Assembly: GCF_010729485.1 (NCBI RefSeq)
Contig: NZ_AP022609.1
Location: 2,232,001 to 2,296,000 of the forward strand
Length of the DNA stretch: 64,000 nucleotides
Reading direction: 5' to 3'
DNA from: Mycolicibacter hiberniae
GTDB taxonomy: Bacteria > Actinomycetota > Actinomycetes > Mycobacteriales > Mycobacteriaceae
Below the pieces are notes generated by a model that was given only the letters and a program-made list of their open reading frames with translations, had not been told where the DNA came from and searched no databases. Each line of letters begins with the position of its first letter. Within the stretch, counting starts at the first letter, position 1. The translations under genes were made by a program, and so were the position numbers. Positions 31,955 to 42,818 of the stretch are shown here, one piece after another.

Positions 31955-32625
31955 TGACGCCAAAACAGGCTCAGCCGATCGAGCACCTGAGCCGCGGTCC
32001 CCTGACCCGCGACGAACTCGCCGCCGTCATCGCCCGGGACATCCCCGCCGGCTCCTACGTCAATCTGGGTATCGGTCAACCGACGCTGGTGGCCGATCAC
32101 CTGTCACCCGAGGACGCGGTCATCCTGCACACCGAGAACGGGATGCTGGGCATGGGGCCCGCGGCGCGGGATGGCGACATCGATGCCGACCTGACCAATG
32201 CCGGCAAGATCCCGGTCACCGAGTTGCCCGGTGCCGCTTACTTCCATCACGCCGACTCCTTCGCGATGATGCGCGGCGGCCACCTCGACGTGTGCGTACT
32301 GGGCGCGTTACAGGTCAGTCGATGCGGCGACTTGGCCAACTGGCACACCGGGGAGCCGGGCGCGATTCCCGCCGTCGGCGGCGCCATGGACCTGGCGATC
32401 GGAGCCAAGAACGTGTTCGTGATGATGGACCTGTTCACCAAGGACGGTGCCGCCAAACTGGTCGAGTCGTGCACCTACCCGCTGACCGGCCTGCGCTGCG
32501 TCAGCAGGGTTTACACCGAGTACGCCGTCATCGACATCGACACTGCCGCAGGCAGGCTGCGGGTACGGGAGACCTTCGGCACCACGGTCGCCGAGCTCGC
32601 GGCGCGCCTGCCCGTCGACCTCTGA
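31954..32625 (+). CDS. pcaJ: 3-oxoadipate CoA-transferase subunit B
   Basis: PcaJ is the beta subunit carrying the catalytic glutamate that forms the glutamyl-CoA thioester. The 223-residue protein has SYVNLGIGQPTLVADHL and HTENGMLGMGP (catalytic Glu in the TENG motif), then GGHLDVCVLGALQVS and PLTGLRCVSRVYTEYAV. Start GTG 31954. It is the last gene of the run. The thiolase needed to finish the pathway (PcaF) is not in this window, so it must lie elsewhere. The operon converges on leuB with 25 bases between stops. Confidence 0.95.
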   Translation: MTPKQAQPIEHLSRGPLTRDELAAVIARDIPAGSYVNLGIGQPTLVADHLSPEDAVILHTENGMLGMGPAARDGDIDADLTNAGKIPVTELPGAAYFHHADSFAMMRGGHLDVCVLGALQVSRCGDLANWHTGEPGAIPAVGGAMDLAIGAKNVFVMMDLFTKDGAAKLVESCTYPLTGLRCVSRVYTEYAVIDIDTAAGRLRVRETFGTTVAELAARLPVDL

Positions 32626-32650
32626 GGCCCGGCACAGATGCGCCGGTGCC

Positions 32651-33667
32651 CTAGAGCAGGCCCAGAATCCGCTCTCCGGTGGCCGCGGTGGACAGCTTCT
32701 GCCCGCCGCGGGTGGCCAGGTGCTTCGCGACGGCGGCGTCGACCCGAGCGGCGGCATCGTTCTCGCCGATGTGGCCCAGCAGCATGGCCACCGACATGAC
32801 CGCCGCGGTCGGGTCGGCGATGCCCTGGCCGGCGATGTCGGGCGCGCTGCCGTGCACCGGCTCGAACATCGACGGGTTGACGCCGGTGGCGTCGATGTTG
32901 CCGCTGGCCGCCAGACCGATTCCCCCGCACACGGCACCCGCGAGGTCGGTGATGATGTCACCGAACAGGTTGTCGCTGACGATCACGTCGAACCTGCCCG
33001 GGTCGGTGACCATATAGATCGTGGCCGCGTCGACGTGGGTGTAGGCGGTCTCGACGTCGGGGTATTCCTTACCGATCTCGGCCACCGTCCGGGTCCACAG
33101 CGACCCCGCGTAGGCCAGCACGTTGTTCTTGTGCACCAAGGTCAGATGCCTGCGCCGGGCGCGGGCCTTCTCGAAGGCGAAGCGGACCACCCGGGCCACC
33201 CCGAACGCGGTGTTGACACTGACCTCGGTGGCGACCTCGTGCGCGGTGCCTACCCGCAGCGCCCCGCCGTTGCCGGTATAGGGCCCCTCGGTGCCTTCGC
33301 GCACCACCAGGAAGTCGATCTCCGGCGGGTCGGCCAGGGGGCTGTCGACGCCGGGGTACAGCCGGCTGGGACGCAGGTTGACGTGGTGATCCAGTGCGAA
33401 GCGCGCGTGCAGCAGCAGGCCGCGCTCCAGGACCCCCGACGGCACCGACGGGTCACCGATCGCGCCGAGCAGGATCACGTCGTGGCCGCGGATCTCCTCG
33501 AGTACGGAATCCGGGAGAATCTCCCCGGTGGCGTGGTAACGCCGGGCACCCAAGTCGTATTCGGTCTTCTCGGTACCGGGCAGCACGGCGTCGAGCACCT
33601 TGACCGCCTCGGCGATCACCTCCGGGCCGATTCCGTCGCCGGGAATGACGGCAAGTTTGAGGCTCAT
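32651..33667 (-). CDS. leuB: 3-isopropylmalate dehydrogenase
   Basis: LeuB oxidatively decarboxylates 3-isopropylmalate in leucine synthesis. The 338-residue protein begins [20 protein letters not shown] and shows [23 protein letters not shown] (substrate arginines), [15 protein letters not shown] and [28 protein letters not shown] in two segments (metal-binding Asp). Size fits the short actinobacterial form (Rv2995c). Its ATG overlaps the serA stop (ATGA), so it is co-translated with serA. Confidence 0.97.
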   Translation of the reverse strand: MSLKLAVIPGDGIGPEVIAEAVKVLDAVLPGTEKTEYDLGARRYHATGEILPDSVLEEIRGHDVILLGAIGDPSVPSGVLERGLLLHARFALDHHVNLRPSRLYPGVDSPLADPPEIDFLVVREGTEGPYTGNGGALRVGTAHEVATEVSVNTAFGVARVVRFAFEKARARRRHLTLVHKNNVLAYAGSLWTRTVAEIGKEYPDVETAYTHVDAATIYMVTDPGRFDVIVSDNLFGDIITDLAGAVCGGIGLAASGNIDATGVNPSMFEPVHGSAPDIAGQGIADPTAAVMSVAMLLGHIGENDAAARVDAAVAKHLATRGGQKLSTAATGERILGLL

Positions 33668-35250
33668 GACAGGTCTACCTCTTCAATCTTGTTGGCGCCG
33701 ACTGCTGCACTGATCGCCGACTGCACCTCGGCGGGGACCTGGCGGTCCACCCGCAAGAGCACCGTCGCCGCAGGGCCCTCGGCGTCTTCGGACAGCTGGG
33801 CGGCGTGAATGTTGATGCCGGCCGATCCCAGCAGCGTCCCGATCTTGCCCAGTGCGCCGGGCTGGTCGGTGTAGTTGATGATCAGGTTGACACCCTGGGC
33901 CCGCAGGTCGAAGTGCCGGCCGTTGATCTCGACGATCTTCTCCACCTGCTGGGTGCCCGACAACGTGCCGGCGACGGTGACCGCCGATCCGTCGGCGGTG
34001 ACCGCCCGGAGCTCTACGACGCTGCGGTGGTTGGGACTTTCGGTGGCGGTACCGATCTCGGCGTCCACACCGCGCTCGGCGGCCAGCGCCGGCGCGTTGA
34101 CGAACGTCACCGGGTCTTCGATGACGGCCGAGAACAGTCCGCGCAGAGCCGACAGTCGCAGCACACCGACGTCGTCGGCGGCCAGCTCGCCGCGCACCTG
34201 TACCGACAGCGAGACCGGAAGCCCGTCGGAGAGCGCCCCGGCGAGCAGGCCCAGCTTGCGAACCAGGTCCAGCCAGGGTGCGACTTCCTCACTGACCGCG
34301 CCGCCGCCGACGTTGACCGCGTCGGGAACGAATTCGCCCGCCAGCGCCAGCTTCACGCTCTTGGCGACGTCGGTGCCGGCCCGGTCCTGCGCCTCGACGG
34401 TCGAGGCGCCCAGGTGCGGAGTCACCACCACCTGAGACAGGTCAAACAGCGGCGAATCGGTGCAGGGTTCGGTGGCGAACACGTCCAGCCCGGCGGCCCG
34501 GACATGGCCGCTGGTGATCGAATCGGCCAGTGCCTGTTCGTCGATCAGCCCGCCGCGGGCGGCGTTGACGATGATCACCCCCGGCTTGGTCTTGGCGAGG
34601 GCTTCCTTGCCGATCAGGCCCGCCGTCTCAGGGGTTTTCGGCAGGTGCACCGAGATGAAGTCTGCCCGGGCGAGCAGTTCGTCGAGGCTGAGCAGTTCGA
34701 TGCCGAGCTGGGCGGCGCGGGCCGCCGACACGTACGGGTCATAGGCCACGATGTGGGCGCCGAACGCGGCCAGCCGCTGGGCGACCAACTGCCCGATGCG
34801 CCCCAGGCCCACCACGCCGACGGTGTGATCGAAGATCTCGGTGCCGGAGAACGACGACCGCTTCCACTGCTTGGCGTGCAACGAGGCGTCGGCGGCCGGG
34901 ATCTCGCGGGCAGCGGCGAGCATCAGCGCGATCGCATGCTCGGCGGCGCTGTGGATGTTCGACGTCGGCGCGTTGACCACCAAAACCCCGCGAGCGGTGG
35001 CGGCCTCGACATCGACGTTGTCCAGGCCGACCCCGGCGCGCGCCACGATCTTGAGCTTCGTGCCGGCCGCCAGGACCTCGGCATCCACAGTGGTGGCCGA
35101 GCGCACCAGCAGCGCATCCGCTTCCGGGACCGCGGCCAGCAGCTTTTCCCGGTCCGGGCCGTCCACCCAGCGAACCTCGACCTGGTCGCCGAGGGCGGCG
35201 ACGGTGGATTGGGCGAGTTTGTCAGCGATCAAAACCACAGGCAGAGTCAC
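33664..35250 (-). CDS. serA: D-3-phosphoglycerate dehydrogenase, type I
   Basis: SerA starts serine biosynthesis by oxidising 3-phosphoglycerate. The 528-residue protein is the long mycobacterial type. It has a catalytic/NAD core ([17 protein letters not shown] near residue 140; [14 protein letters not shown] with the catalytic His), an intervening allosteric domain at about 320-450, and a C-terminal ACT domain ([20 protein letters not shown]). The ACT and intervening domains mediate serine feedback in Rv2996c. It leads the serA-leuB pair; its promoter must lie in the 683-base gap upstream. Confidence 0.97.
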   Translation of the reverse strand: MTLPVVLIADKLAQSTVAALGDQVEVRWVDGPDREKLLAAVPEADALLVRSATTVDAEVLAAGTKLKIVARAGVGLDNVDVEAATARGVLVVNAPTSNIHSAAEHAIALMLAAAREIPAADASLHAKQWKRSSFSGTEIFDHTVGVVGLGRIGQLVAQRLAAFGAHIVAYDPYVSAARAAQLGIELLSLDELLARADFISVHLPKTPETAGLIGKEALAKTKPGVIIVNAARGGLIDEQALADSITSGHVRAAGLDVFATEPCTDSPLFDLSQVVVTPHLGASTVEAQDRAGTDVAKSVKLALAGEFVPDAVNVGGGAVSEEVAPWLDLVRKLGLLAGALSDGLPVSLSVQVRGELAADDVGVLRLSALRGLFSAVIEDPVTFVNAPALAAERGVDAEIGTATESPNHRSVVELRAVTADGSAVTVAGTLSGTQQVEKIVEINGRHFDLRAQGVNLIINYTDQPGALGKIGTLLGSAGINIHAAQLSEDAEGPAATVLLRVDRQVPAEVQSAISAAVGANKIEEVDLS

Positions 35251-35933
35251 CCGGACAGCCTAATGTGCTGCGCTCGGCGTCTTCGTCCGGGTTTGTGCGG
35301 AAGGCCCAGCAGTGGTTGAGGTGCGCCAGTTCGCGGGATCGGCTCGTCACCGAGCGGTCCTTGATCACGCCGATATAGGAGCAACGAGGCCGGCGGACAA
35401 ACTTCCGTCGGGAAAAACTCGAAGCCGACTTCTCTCGGACCGCGTCCGATTACAGCCCGAGGCCTTCGGCCTCACGTCGCCCCCATAGCGCCGAGAAGCC
35501 CCGCCTCAGATGAAAGATTAGGCTGAGAAACCGAACTTGGCTCACATACCATTACTAACTATCAATGCCGCCCGCCCGGCTCACCCTGTAAGGACCGTTC
35601 CCCTACAGAGACAGGCCTCGTTGCGACCCCTTCTAACCATCCCGGCATCGACCGCCCGTCAGACACCCGAACGGGCAATCCCACTGCCCCCGAACCAGCG
35701 TCAAGCTGCATTTATTAACCTTTCTGGCAACCAAACCGCAACCGCGAGTCAGTTCACCAGAATTGGGCGGCTCACAATTCGGGCCGCAACGCCTCAGCGG
35801 CAGACGCACCCCAAATCTACGCGCCCGCTCATCCGGAAGCCCGCCTCGAACGGCGCATCACTTGACAGGGTCGAAAATTGTGCGACCATGCTTTAACCAA
35901 GGATTTTATTAGAATGGACTGAAAGGAAATTAC
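35251..35933. other. 683-base intergenic region without a credible gene
   Basis: Between serA and the first GjpA-like gene the base composition drops below that of flanking genes. The only open frame (35537-35896) lacks coding character: it is rich in Pro, Thr and Arg, with no conserved feature. The region must hold the serA promoter at its left end. The GjpA-like gene has TTGACA at 35863-35868 at the right end. I see no repeat, tRNA or clear structured RNA. Confidence 0.5.
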
Positions 35934-36746
35934 GTGCAGACAGCCCTTCGCCCTCACATGAGCGTGGGCATCGCTATGCTCGCTGCCGGCGCCATCGCTG
36001 CAGCGCCAGCTTCTCACGCAGCCGCTCCGCAGTTGCCCGAAATCGCGCTGAGCGCCAGTGCCAGCACCATCGCGGACGTCTTCCAGGCCGTCACATTCCT
36101 TGGCGATCTGAACTTCGATGTAGTCCAGCCGGCGGCGTTTAGGACCACCGACTTGAACCACGGTTATCTCTGGAGCGTCTTCAACGGAATTCCGCCGTAC
36201 GGTGATGGAACTCCCGCGCTCGATGAGCCGATGCTCTCGGTGATCAACTTCATCACCTCACCCCTCAGCGGAGTGTTGCTCGGAACGCTGGGTCCGGCGC
36301 TCGGCCCATGGGTGGAACTGGCCAACAGTCTCCAGATCGCCTTCGCCAGCCTGTCTGACGGCGACTTCGCTCAGGCGTTCCAAGACTTGCTGGCGGTACC
36401 CGGAAACGTCTTCGATGCGTTTCTTAACGGCACCACGTTGGACCTCTCCGCGATCTTGCCCCTCGTGGACGAGAGTGGACTCTTCCCGCCCGGCGCTCTT
36501 AGCGGACTTGGTCTCGAGCTGGGCGGCCTACTGACTGAGGGTGTCACGATCGGCGACCCCGCAGATTTTGATCCGGGGAACCCTGAGAATCTGGGTATTG
36601 GCGGTTCAATCTGGAATGCGATCAGCCTTCATTTCCCCGGCGACGGTTCTGGCGACATCGTTGGCGAAGCGGTCGGTCCCGTGGCGGCCTTCACGAACCT
36701 GTGGGACGTCATCATCGCGACACTCGATCTGGGTGGTGCCGAGTAG
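35934..36746 (+). CDS. Secreted GjpA-like outer-membrane protein, paralogue 1
   Basis: The 270-residue exported protein has a Sec signal peptide (HMSVGIAMLAAGAIAAAPASHAAA, cut near residue 30). A hydrophobic low-charge body contains FITSPLSGVLLGTLGPALGP, NVFDAFLNGTTLDLSAILPLV and LGLELGGLLTEGVTI. These blocks recur in the proteins at 47352 and 48720. The family resembles the mycobacterial and Gordonia proteins named GjpA porin. A porin role is by homology of name only, since the sequence lacks an obvious beta-barrel periodicity to my eye. GTG 35934 follows GAAAGGAA. Confidence 0.7.
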   Translation: MQTALRPHMSVGIAMLAAGAIAAAPASHAAAPQLPEIALSASASTIADVFQAVTFLGDLNFDVVQPAAFRTTDLNHGYLWSVFNGIPPYGDGTPALDEPMLSVINFITSPLSGVLLGTLGPALGPWVELANSLQIAFASLSDGDFAQAFQDLLAVPGNVFDAFLNGTTLDLSAILPLVDESGLFPPGALSGLGLELGGLLTEGVTIGDPADFDPGNPENLGIGGSIWNAISLHFPGDGSGDIVGEAVGPVAAFTNLWDVIIATLDLGGAE

Positions 36747-36885
36747 TTCAGCGGTTCGCTTCGGCGGGTGCCTGCGCAGATCACGATCTTCGTGGGCGCC
36801 CGCCGAGGACCAACGCGGGCACACGGCCGGAGGCCGCGTACCCCGGCCGGGCAACCAACCCTCCGCAGTTCCCTACCATCGACGA

Positions 36886-38319
36886 ATGGACGTCACCGTC
36901 GTCGGTAGTGGACCCAACGGCCTGGCCGCCGCCGTCATCTGTGCCCGGGCAGGCCTGTCGGTCCAGGTTCTGGAAGCCCAACCCACCTTCGGCGGCGGCG
37001 CTCGCACCGCCGCCGATCCGGAGTTCGGCGACGTGTCCCACGACATCTGCTCGGCGGTGCACCCACTCGGGTTGGCGTCGCCGTTCTTCGCCGAGTTCGA
37101 TCTGGCGGCCCGCGGTGTGCAGCTGACCTCGCCCGAGATCTCCTATGGCAATCCGCTCGATGACCGGCCCGCGGCGATCGCCTACCGCGACCTCGACCGG
37201 ACCTGCGCGGAGCTGGAGCACGGCTCGTCCTGGCGCCGGCTGTTGGGCCCGCTGGTCGCCGACAGCCGGTCCGTCGTCGAATTTCTGTTGGGCGACAAGC
37301 GGTCGGTGCCGTCCGGTATCGCGACGGTCGCTCGGCTGGGCTTGCGCATGGCCGCACAGGCGGGCCCGGCCTGGAACGCGACGCTGCCCGGCGAGGACGC
37401 CCGCGCCCTCTACACCGGGGTGGCGGCGCACACGATCTCGCGGCTGCCGTCGGTGACCTCCGCCGGTGCGGGCATGATGCTGGCGACCCTGGGCCATACG
37501 GTCGGCTGGCCTATCCCCGTCGGCGGCAGCCAAGCCATCACCGACGCGCTGATCGCCGACCTGACCGCCCACGGCGGCCAGTTGACCGCCGGAGCGCCGG
37601 TGACCACGCCGCCGGGTGGCGTCGTGCTGTTCGACACCGCGCCGACCGAACTGCTGAAGGTCTACGGCGACGCCCTGCCGGCCCGGTACGCCAAGGCGCT
37701 GCGCCGCTATCGCTTCGGGTCGGCGGCCGCCAAGGTCGACTTCGTCCTCTCCGGCGAGGTGCCGTGGAGCGATCCGCGGCTGGCGCAGGCGCCCACGCTG
37801 CACCTGGGAGGCGACCGCCGACAGATGGCCCGCGCCGAGGCGGAGGTCGCCGCCGGCCGGCACGCGCAGCAGCCGATGATCCTGGCCGCCTTGCCCCATC
37901 TGGTGGACCCGTCCCGCGTCGACGCCGCCGGGCGCCGGCCGATGTGGGCGTATGCCCACGTCCCGGCCGGTTCGACCCTCGACCAGACCGAAACCGTCAC
38001 GGCCGGCATCGAGCGGTTCGCCCCAGGCTTCCGCGACATCGTGGTTGCCGCACGGTCGGTACCGGCAGCCCGGCTGGCGCACCACAACGCCAACTATGTC
38101 GGCGGCGACATCGCCGCCGGAGGCAACAACGCGGTGCGCGCCCTGGCCGGCCCGACGCCGCGACTGAACCCATGGACCACTCCGGTTCCCGGCGTCTACC
38201 TGTGCTCGGCGGCCACCCCTCCCGGCGCGGGGGTGCACGGCATGGCCGGCTTCTATGCCGCGCGGACGCTGCTGCGCCGCGAGTTCGGGATCAGCCGGAT
38301 GCCGAGCCTGGCACCCTGA
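36886..38319 (+). CDS. FAD-dependent oxidoreductase, phytoene-desaturase-like (Rv2997-like)
   Basis: The 477-residue protein begins [20 protein letters not shown], an FAD-binding Rossmann motif, followed by [15 protein letters not shown]. It has [18 protein letters not shown] and a C-terminal FAD-contact segment ([24 protein letters not shown]), together the layout of the phytoene desaturase/retinol saturase-like family. It is the positional homologue of M. tuberculosis Rv2997. No carotenoid genes are nearby, so the substrate, perhaps a lipid or polyprenyl chain, is unknown. ATG 36886 is chosen because the glycine-rich motif normally lies within the first ten residues. Confidence 0.83.
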   Translation: MDVTVVGSGPNGLAAAVICARAGLSVQVLEAQPTFGGGARTAADPEFGDVSHDICSAVHPLGLASPFFAEFDLAARGVQLTSPEISYGNPLDDRPAAIAYRDLDRTCAELEHGSSWRRLLGPLVADSRSVVEFLLGDKRSVPSGIATVARLGLRMAAQAGPAWNATLPGEDARALYTGVAAHTISRLPSVTSAGAGMMLATLGHTVGWPIPVGGSQAITDALIADLTAHGGQLTAGAPVTTPPGGVVLFDTAPTELLKVYGDALPARYAKALRRYRFGSAAAKVDFVLSGEVPWSDPRLAQAPTLHLGGDRRQMARAEAEVAAGRHAQQPMILAALPHLVDPSRVDAAGRRPMWAYAHVPAGSTLDQTETVTAGIERFAPGFRDIVVAARSVPAARLAHHNANYVGGDIAAGGNNAVRALAGPTPRLNPWTTPVPGVYLCSAATPPGAGVHGMAGFYAARTLLRREFGISRMPSLAP

Positions 38320-38510
38320 CCGCGCTGGCTACCACGCCCTTGTCAGCTCGGCTAACTAATAAAGCCACCGGCAAGACGCAGCGTTTACATAGTTTTTCCC
38401 CAGATAAATAGGGACAATCTGCCAGCTTTGGGGTAGCCTCAGCTAACTTGTGCTGGGCGCGACAGCAACGCCCCAAAGTGACACAAGTCACGAGCTATGA
38501 GGAGCAAGCC

Positions 38511-39131
38511 ATGAACATCACCCTTCGACCCCTGGCCCTGGCGGGAGCCGCAGTCATCAGCGCCGGTGCGATCGCCGCCACTCCCGTGGTCATCGCACCG
38601 GCCCACGTGCACATGCCGGCCATCGAACTCACCGCCGACGCCGGCCCGCTCGACGGCATCGGCGACTTTCTGAACGGCATCGATTTCGAGGGCCTGTTCA
38701 ATGGCTTCAGCAACCTGCTGGCCAACATCGACCTGGGCGGTATCTTCGCCGGCTTCGGCGACTTTCTGACCAACATCGACCTGGCCGGGATCTTCGCGGG
38801 CTTCGGCGACTTCTTGACCAACATCGACCTGTCCGGCATCTTCACCGGCTTCGGCGACTTCTTGACCAACATCGACCTGACCGGCATCTTCACCGGCCTG
38901 GGCGACCTGCTGACCAACATCGACCTGACCGGCATCTTCGCCGGCCTGGGCGACCTGCTGGTCAACATCGACTTCTCGGACCTGTTCGCCAACATCGACC
39001 TGTCCGGACTGTTCGACAACATCGACCTGTCCGGACTGTTCGCCAACATCGACCTGTCGGGCATCTTCGCCAACATCGACTTCTCGGGGATCTTCGACGG
39101 TCTGCTCGACGGCTTGGGCGGCGGCGTGTAA
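38511..39131 (+). CDS. Secreted NID-repeat protein (GjpA-like signal region)
   Basis: The 206-residue exported protein starts at ATG 38511 after GAGGAG. The signal peptide (ALAGAAVISAGAIAATPVVIAPAH in part, residues 8-32) is close to those of the GjpA-like proteins. Residues 51-146 are six 16-residue repeats (consensus GDFLTNIDLSGIFTGF). Residues 152-196 are five 9-residue repeats (NIDLSGLFA). The hydrophobic spacing recalls a solenoid such as pentapeptide repeats, but the periods are 16 and 9. No cysteine and almost no basic residue follow the signal. I do not know a function; a surface or outer-membrane role is inferred from the export signal and neighbours. Confidence 0.8.
   Translation: MNITLRPLALAGAAVISAGAIAATPVVIAPAHVHMPAIELTADAGPLDGIGDFLNGIDFEGLFNGFSNLLANIDLGGIFAGFGDFLTNIDLAGIFAGFGDFLTNIDLSGIFTGFGDFLTNIDLTGIFTGLGDLLTNIDLTGIFAGLGDLLVNIDFSDLFANIDLSGLFDNIDLSGLFANIDLSGIFANIDFSGIFDGLLDGLGGGV
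38661..39098 (+). repeat. 48-bp and 27-bp in-frame tandem repeats
   Basis: The coding repeat array has 48-base units from 38661 to 38948 and 27-base units from 38964 to 39098. The nucleotide sequence is strongly conserved between units (for example ACCAACATCGACCTG recurring), indicating expansion by slippage or recombination rather than only protein-level selection. Confidence 0.85.
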
Positions 39132-39144
39132 CCACCGCACAAAG

Positions 39145-39178
39145 CGAGTGGCCCCTTCCTTTCGGAAGGGGCCACTCG
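39145..39178. terminator. Terminator between NID-repeat gene and ilvC
   Basis: A 15-bp perfect stem (CGAGTGGCCCCTTCC / GGAAGGGGCCACTCG) with loop TTTC, followed by TCTTTT on the plus strand. It ends the NID-repeat gene and may also serve ilvC on the other strand. Confidence 0.9.
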
Positions 39179-39216
39179 TCTTTTCGCCTCGGGTAGCGGC
39201 TAGCGCACCGCTGTGC

Positions 39217-40242
<1,026 letters not shown>

Positions 40243-40281
40243 TTACTATCTCTTCGTTGGGGAACTATGTCTTCGCTGGGA

Positions 40282-40794
40282 CTATTTGGCCGCGCCGATG
40301 CCACGCGGACCGCGAGACAACGATACGAGACCTGACTGGACGATCTCCCTGATGCCATAGGGCTCGAGCACCCGCAGCAGCGCATCGAACTTCGCCGGTG
40401 TACCGGTGGCCTCGATGATCAACGACTCCGGCGAGACATCGATCACCCTGGCCCGGAACAGGTTCACCGCCTCGACGATCTGTCCGCGAGTGCTGGCATC
40501 GGCACGGACTTTGATCAAGGCGATCTCGCGGGAGACGGAGTTGTCCTCCTCCTGCTCAACGATCTTGATGACGTTGATCAGTTTGTTGAGCTGCTTGGTG
40601 ATCTGCTCCAGCGGAGTGTCCTCCACCGAGACGACGATCGTCATCCGCGACATGTTCTTGGTCTCGGTCGCGCCGACGGCCAGCGACTCGATGTTGAAGC
40701 CGCGCCGGGAGAACAGCGCCGCCACCCGCGCCAGGACGCCGGGCTTGTCCTCGACGAGCACCGAGAGCGTGTGGGTCTTCCAGCCTGTTGCCAT
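40282..40794 (-). CDS. ilvN: Acetolactate synthase regulatory small subunit
   Basis: IlvN confers valine feedback inhibition on the acetolactate synthase catalytic subunit. The 170-residue protein has an N-terminal ACT domain (HTLSVLVEDKPGVLARVAALFSRRGFNI in two parts, residues 7-35) and a C-terminal ALS_ss_C domain (REIALIKVRADASTRGQI). The start ATG 40794 overlaps the ilvB TGA by one base. A much longer frame runs antiparallel through ilvB in another register, but the coupled ATG gives the correct family length. Confidence 0.97.
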   Translation of the reverse strand: MATGWKTHTLSVLVEDKPGVLARVAALFSRRGFNIESLAVGATETKNMSRMTIVVSVEDTPLEQITKQLNKLINVIKIVEQEEDNSVSREIALIKVRADASTRGQIVEAVNLFRARVIDVSPESLIIEATGTPAKFDALLRVLEPYGIREIVQSGLVSLSRGPRGIGAAK

Positions 40795-42662
40795 CACGCG
40801 TGCCCCTCGTTGTTCTCGTCGTCGAACAGCGGCCGGATGCCGCGTGCGGCCTGGATCTCGTCGTTGCTGGTGCCGGCCGCCACCATGGGCCACACCTGGG
40901 CGTCTGCTCCGACGATGAAGTCGATCACCACCGGGCGGTCGGTGACCGCCCGGGCCGCCTTGATGACGTCTTCGACGTCTTCCTCGCGCTCGCAGCGCAA
41001 CCCGACGCAGCCGAGCGCTTCGGCCAGCAGCACGAAGTCGGGAATGCGGCGTGAGTGGGTGGCCAGGTCGGTCTGCGAGTAGCGCTCCCCGTAGAACAGC
41101 GTCTGCCACTGTCGCACCATGCCGAGATTGCCGTTGTTGATCAGCGCCACCTTGATCGGCATACCTTCGATGGCACAGGTGGCGAGTTCCTGATTGGTCA
41201 TCTGGAAGCAGCCGTCGCCGTCGATGGCCCAGACCTCGGCGTCCGGGCGGCCCATCTGGGCGCCCATCGCCGCGGGAATGGCAAAGCCCATGGTGCCCAG
41301 GCCACCGGAGTTCAGCCAGGTGCGCGGCTTCTCGTACTGCACGAACTGCGCGGCCCACATCTGGTGCTGGCCGACTCCGGCGACGTAGAGCGCGTCGGGG
41401 CCGGCGATGCGGCCCAGCGTCTCGATCACGTATTCCGGCGACAGGCTGCCGTCGCTCTGCGGCCCGTAGCTCAGCGGGTACGTCGAGCGCACCTCGTCGA
41501 GGTAGCTCCACCAGTCCGACAGATCCAGTGCGAGCTTCTCACGGCGAAGCACCTCGAGCAGTTCGGTGATGACGGCCTTGACGTCACCGACGATCGGGAC
41601 GTCGGCGTGGCGGTTCTTGCCGATCTCGGCGGGGTCGATGTCGGCGTGAATCACCTTGGCGTCCGGGGCGAACGAGTCCAGCTGGCCGGTGACCCGGTCG
41701 TCGAAACGGGCTCCCAGTGTGATCAGCAGATCCGAGCGCTGCAGCCCGGCCACCGCCGCCACCGTGCCGTGCATGCCGGGCATGCCCAGGTGCTGGCGGT
41801 GACTGTCCGGGAAAGCGCCGCGCGCCATCAGGGTGGTGACCACGGGGACGCCGGTCAACTCGGCCAGTTCGGCCAGCTCCTGGCAGGCGTCACCACGGAT
41901 GACCCCGCCGCCGACGTAGAGCACCGGCCGGCGTGCTGCGGCGATCAGCTTGGCGGCTTCCCGGACCTGCCGGCTGTGCGGCTTGGTGGTGGGCTTGTAA
42001 CCGGGCAGATCCAGCCGGGGCGGCCAGGCGAAGCTGCATTGGCCCTGCAGCACATCCTTGGGGATATCAACGAGAACTGCTCCGGGCCGTCCGCTTGCCG
42101 CGATGTGGAATGCCTCGGCGAGCGCACGCGGGATGTCGTCACCGTTGCGGACCAGGAAGTTGTGCTTGGTGATCGGCATCGTGATGCCGGAGATGTCGGC
42201 CTCCTGGAAGGCATCGGTGCCGATCAGCTGGCGGCCGACCTGACCGGTGATCGCGACCACCGGGATGGAGTCCATCTGGGCGTCGGCCAGCGGGGTGACC
42301 AGGTTGGTGGCCCCCGGCCCCGAGGTGGCCATCATGACGCCGACCCGCCCGGTGGCGTGCGCGTAGCCGCTGGCGGCGTGCCCGGCGCCCTGCTCATGGC
42401 GGACCAGCACGTGGCGCAGCTTCTTCGAGTCGAACAGCGGGTCATAGACCGGCAGGACCGCGCCACCGGGGATGCCGAAGATGACGTCCACGTCGAGTTC
42501 TTCCAGCGATCGGATGACCGACTGGGCACCGGTCATCTGCTCGGGCGCGACGCGCCTACCGGGCGATTTGGCCTTGTCTGAAGCTGCGTCCGGAGCCGAA
42601 GCCCCGTTTGCGGCGGGCGGCGGCGCCGACCGCTCCGACGACCGGCTGGTGGGTGCGCTCAC
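40794..42662 (-). CDS. ilvB: Acetolactate synthase catalytic large subunit
   Basis: IlvB makes acetolactate from pyruvate with thiamine diphosphate, FAD and Mg. From GTG 42662 it has 622 residues with a 35-residue Ser/Ala/Pro-rich N-terminal extension. Then come [40 protein letters not shown] (TPP-activating Glu), [10 protein letters not shown], and [16 protein letters not shown] with [13 protein letters not shown] (Mg and TPP binding). The GTG after GAGGAAA is preferred to the 36-residue upstream extension, because that segment is the attenuator terminator. It is the first structural gene of ilvBNC. Confidence 0.97.
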   Translation of the reverse strand: MSAPTSRSSERSAPPPAANGASAPDAASDKAKSPGRRVAPEQMTGAQSVIRSLEELDVDVIFGIPGGAVLPVYDPLFDSKKLRHVLVRHEQGAGHAASGYAHATGRVGVMMATSGPGATNLVTPLADAQMDSIPVVAITGQVGRQLIGTDAFQEADISGITMPITKHNFLVRNGDDIPRALAEAFHIAASGRPGAVLVDIPKDVLQGQCSFAWPPRLDLPGYKPTTKPHSRQVREAAKLIAAARRPVLYVGGGVIRGDACQELAELAELTGVPVVTTLMARGAFPDSHRQHLGMPGMHGTVAAVAGLQRSDLLITLGARFDDRVTGQLDSFAPDAKVIHADIDPAEIGKNRHADVPIVGDVKAVITELLEVLRREKLALDLSDWWSYLDEVRSTYPLSYGPQSDGSLSPEYVIETLGRIAGPDALYVAGVGQHQMWAAQFVQYEKPRTWLNSGGLGTMGFAIPAAMGAQMGRPDAEVWAIDGDGCFQMTNQELATCAIEGMPIKVALINNGNLGMVRQWQTLFYGERYSQTDLATHSRRIPDFVLLAEALGCVGLRCEREEDVEDVIKAARAVTDRPVVIDFIVGADAQVWPMVAAGTSNDEIQAARGIRPLFDDENNEGHA

Positions 42663-42703
42663 GGTTTCCTCTTCAATTCCTCGGGTGCAGAACTGGTGGC
42701 AAC

Positions 42704-42740
42704 AAAAAACCCCCGCCAGCTCAGCTGCTGCACGAGGGTT
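42704..42740 (-). terminator. ilvB attenuator terminator
   Basis: On the minus strand AACCCTCGTGCAGC pairs with GCTGGCGGGGGTT, allowing one bulge and two G-U pairs, followed directly by TTTTTT. It lies between the leader peptide and the ilvB start, so transcription must read through it to express ilvBNC. Confidence 0.85.
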
Positions 42741-42759
42741 GCGCGTCGGTGGTTGGAAG

Positions 42760-42810
42760 TCAGGCAACAACCAACGCGCAGTGGGCTACTACGAGCATGC
42801 CGTTGTCCAT
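42760..42810 (-). CDS. ilvB leader peptide (attenuation)
   Basis: A 16-codon open frame on the minus strand encodes [16 protein letters not shown] and stops 20 bases before the attenuator terminator. Seven of its 16 residues are Leu, Val or Ala in two clusters (LVVA and ALVVA), so ribosome speed would report charged Val/Leu/Ala tRNA. A strong stem, GCGCGTTGGTTG with CAACCA and ACGCGC, overlaps its 3' end and can act as the competing helix. The start is a few bases from the predicted transcription start, giving a nearly leaderless message. Peptide, terminator and operon content together define a classical ilv attenuator. Confidence 0.85.
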   Translation of the reverse strand: MDNGMLVVAHCALVVA

Positions 42811-42818
42811 AGCAGACG

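Noticed and set aside
19365..32625. Genomic island with mobile ends
   Set aside because: No integrase, transposase, direct repeats or tRNA junction seen at either end; base and codon use look like the rest of the window.
35537..35896. 119-codon frame in the gap before the first GjpA-like gene
   Set aside because: No ribosome site, biased to Pro, Thr and Arg, and it spans AT-rich promoter-like DNA.
38341..38360. IdeR iron box upstream of the NID-repeat gene
   Set aside because: Only about 11 of 19 positions match the consensus and the second half is missing; kept only as a weak shared-motif observation.
38661..39098. Tandem repeat array considered as CRISPR or minisatellite without coding role
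   Set aside because: The repeats are in frame, preceded by a signal peptide and ribosome site, and followed by a stop and terminator, so a coding gene explains them.
42663..42770. 36-residue N-terminal extension of IlvB
   Set aside because: This stretch is the attenuator terminator and part of the leader-peptide region; the GTG at 42662 has a proper ribosome site.
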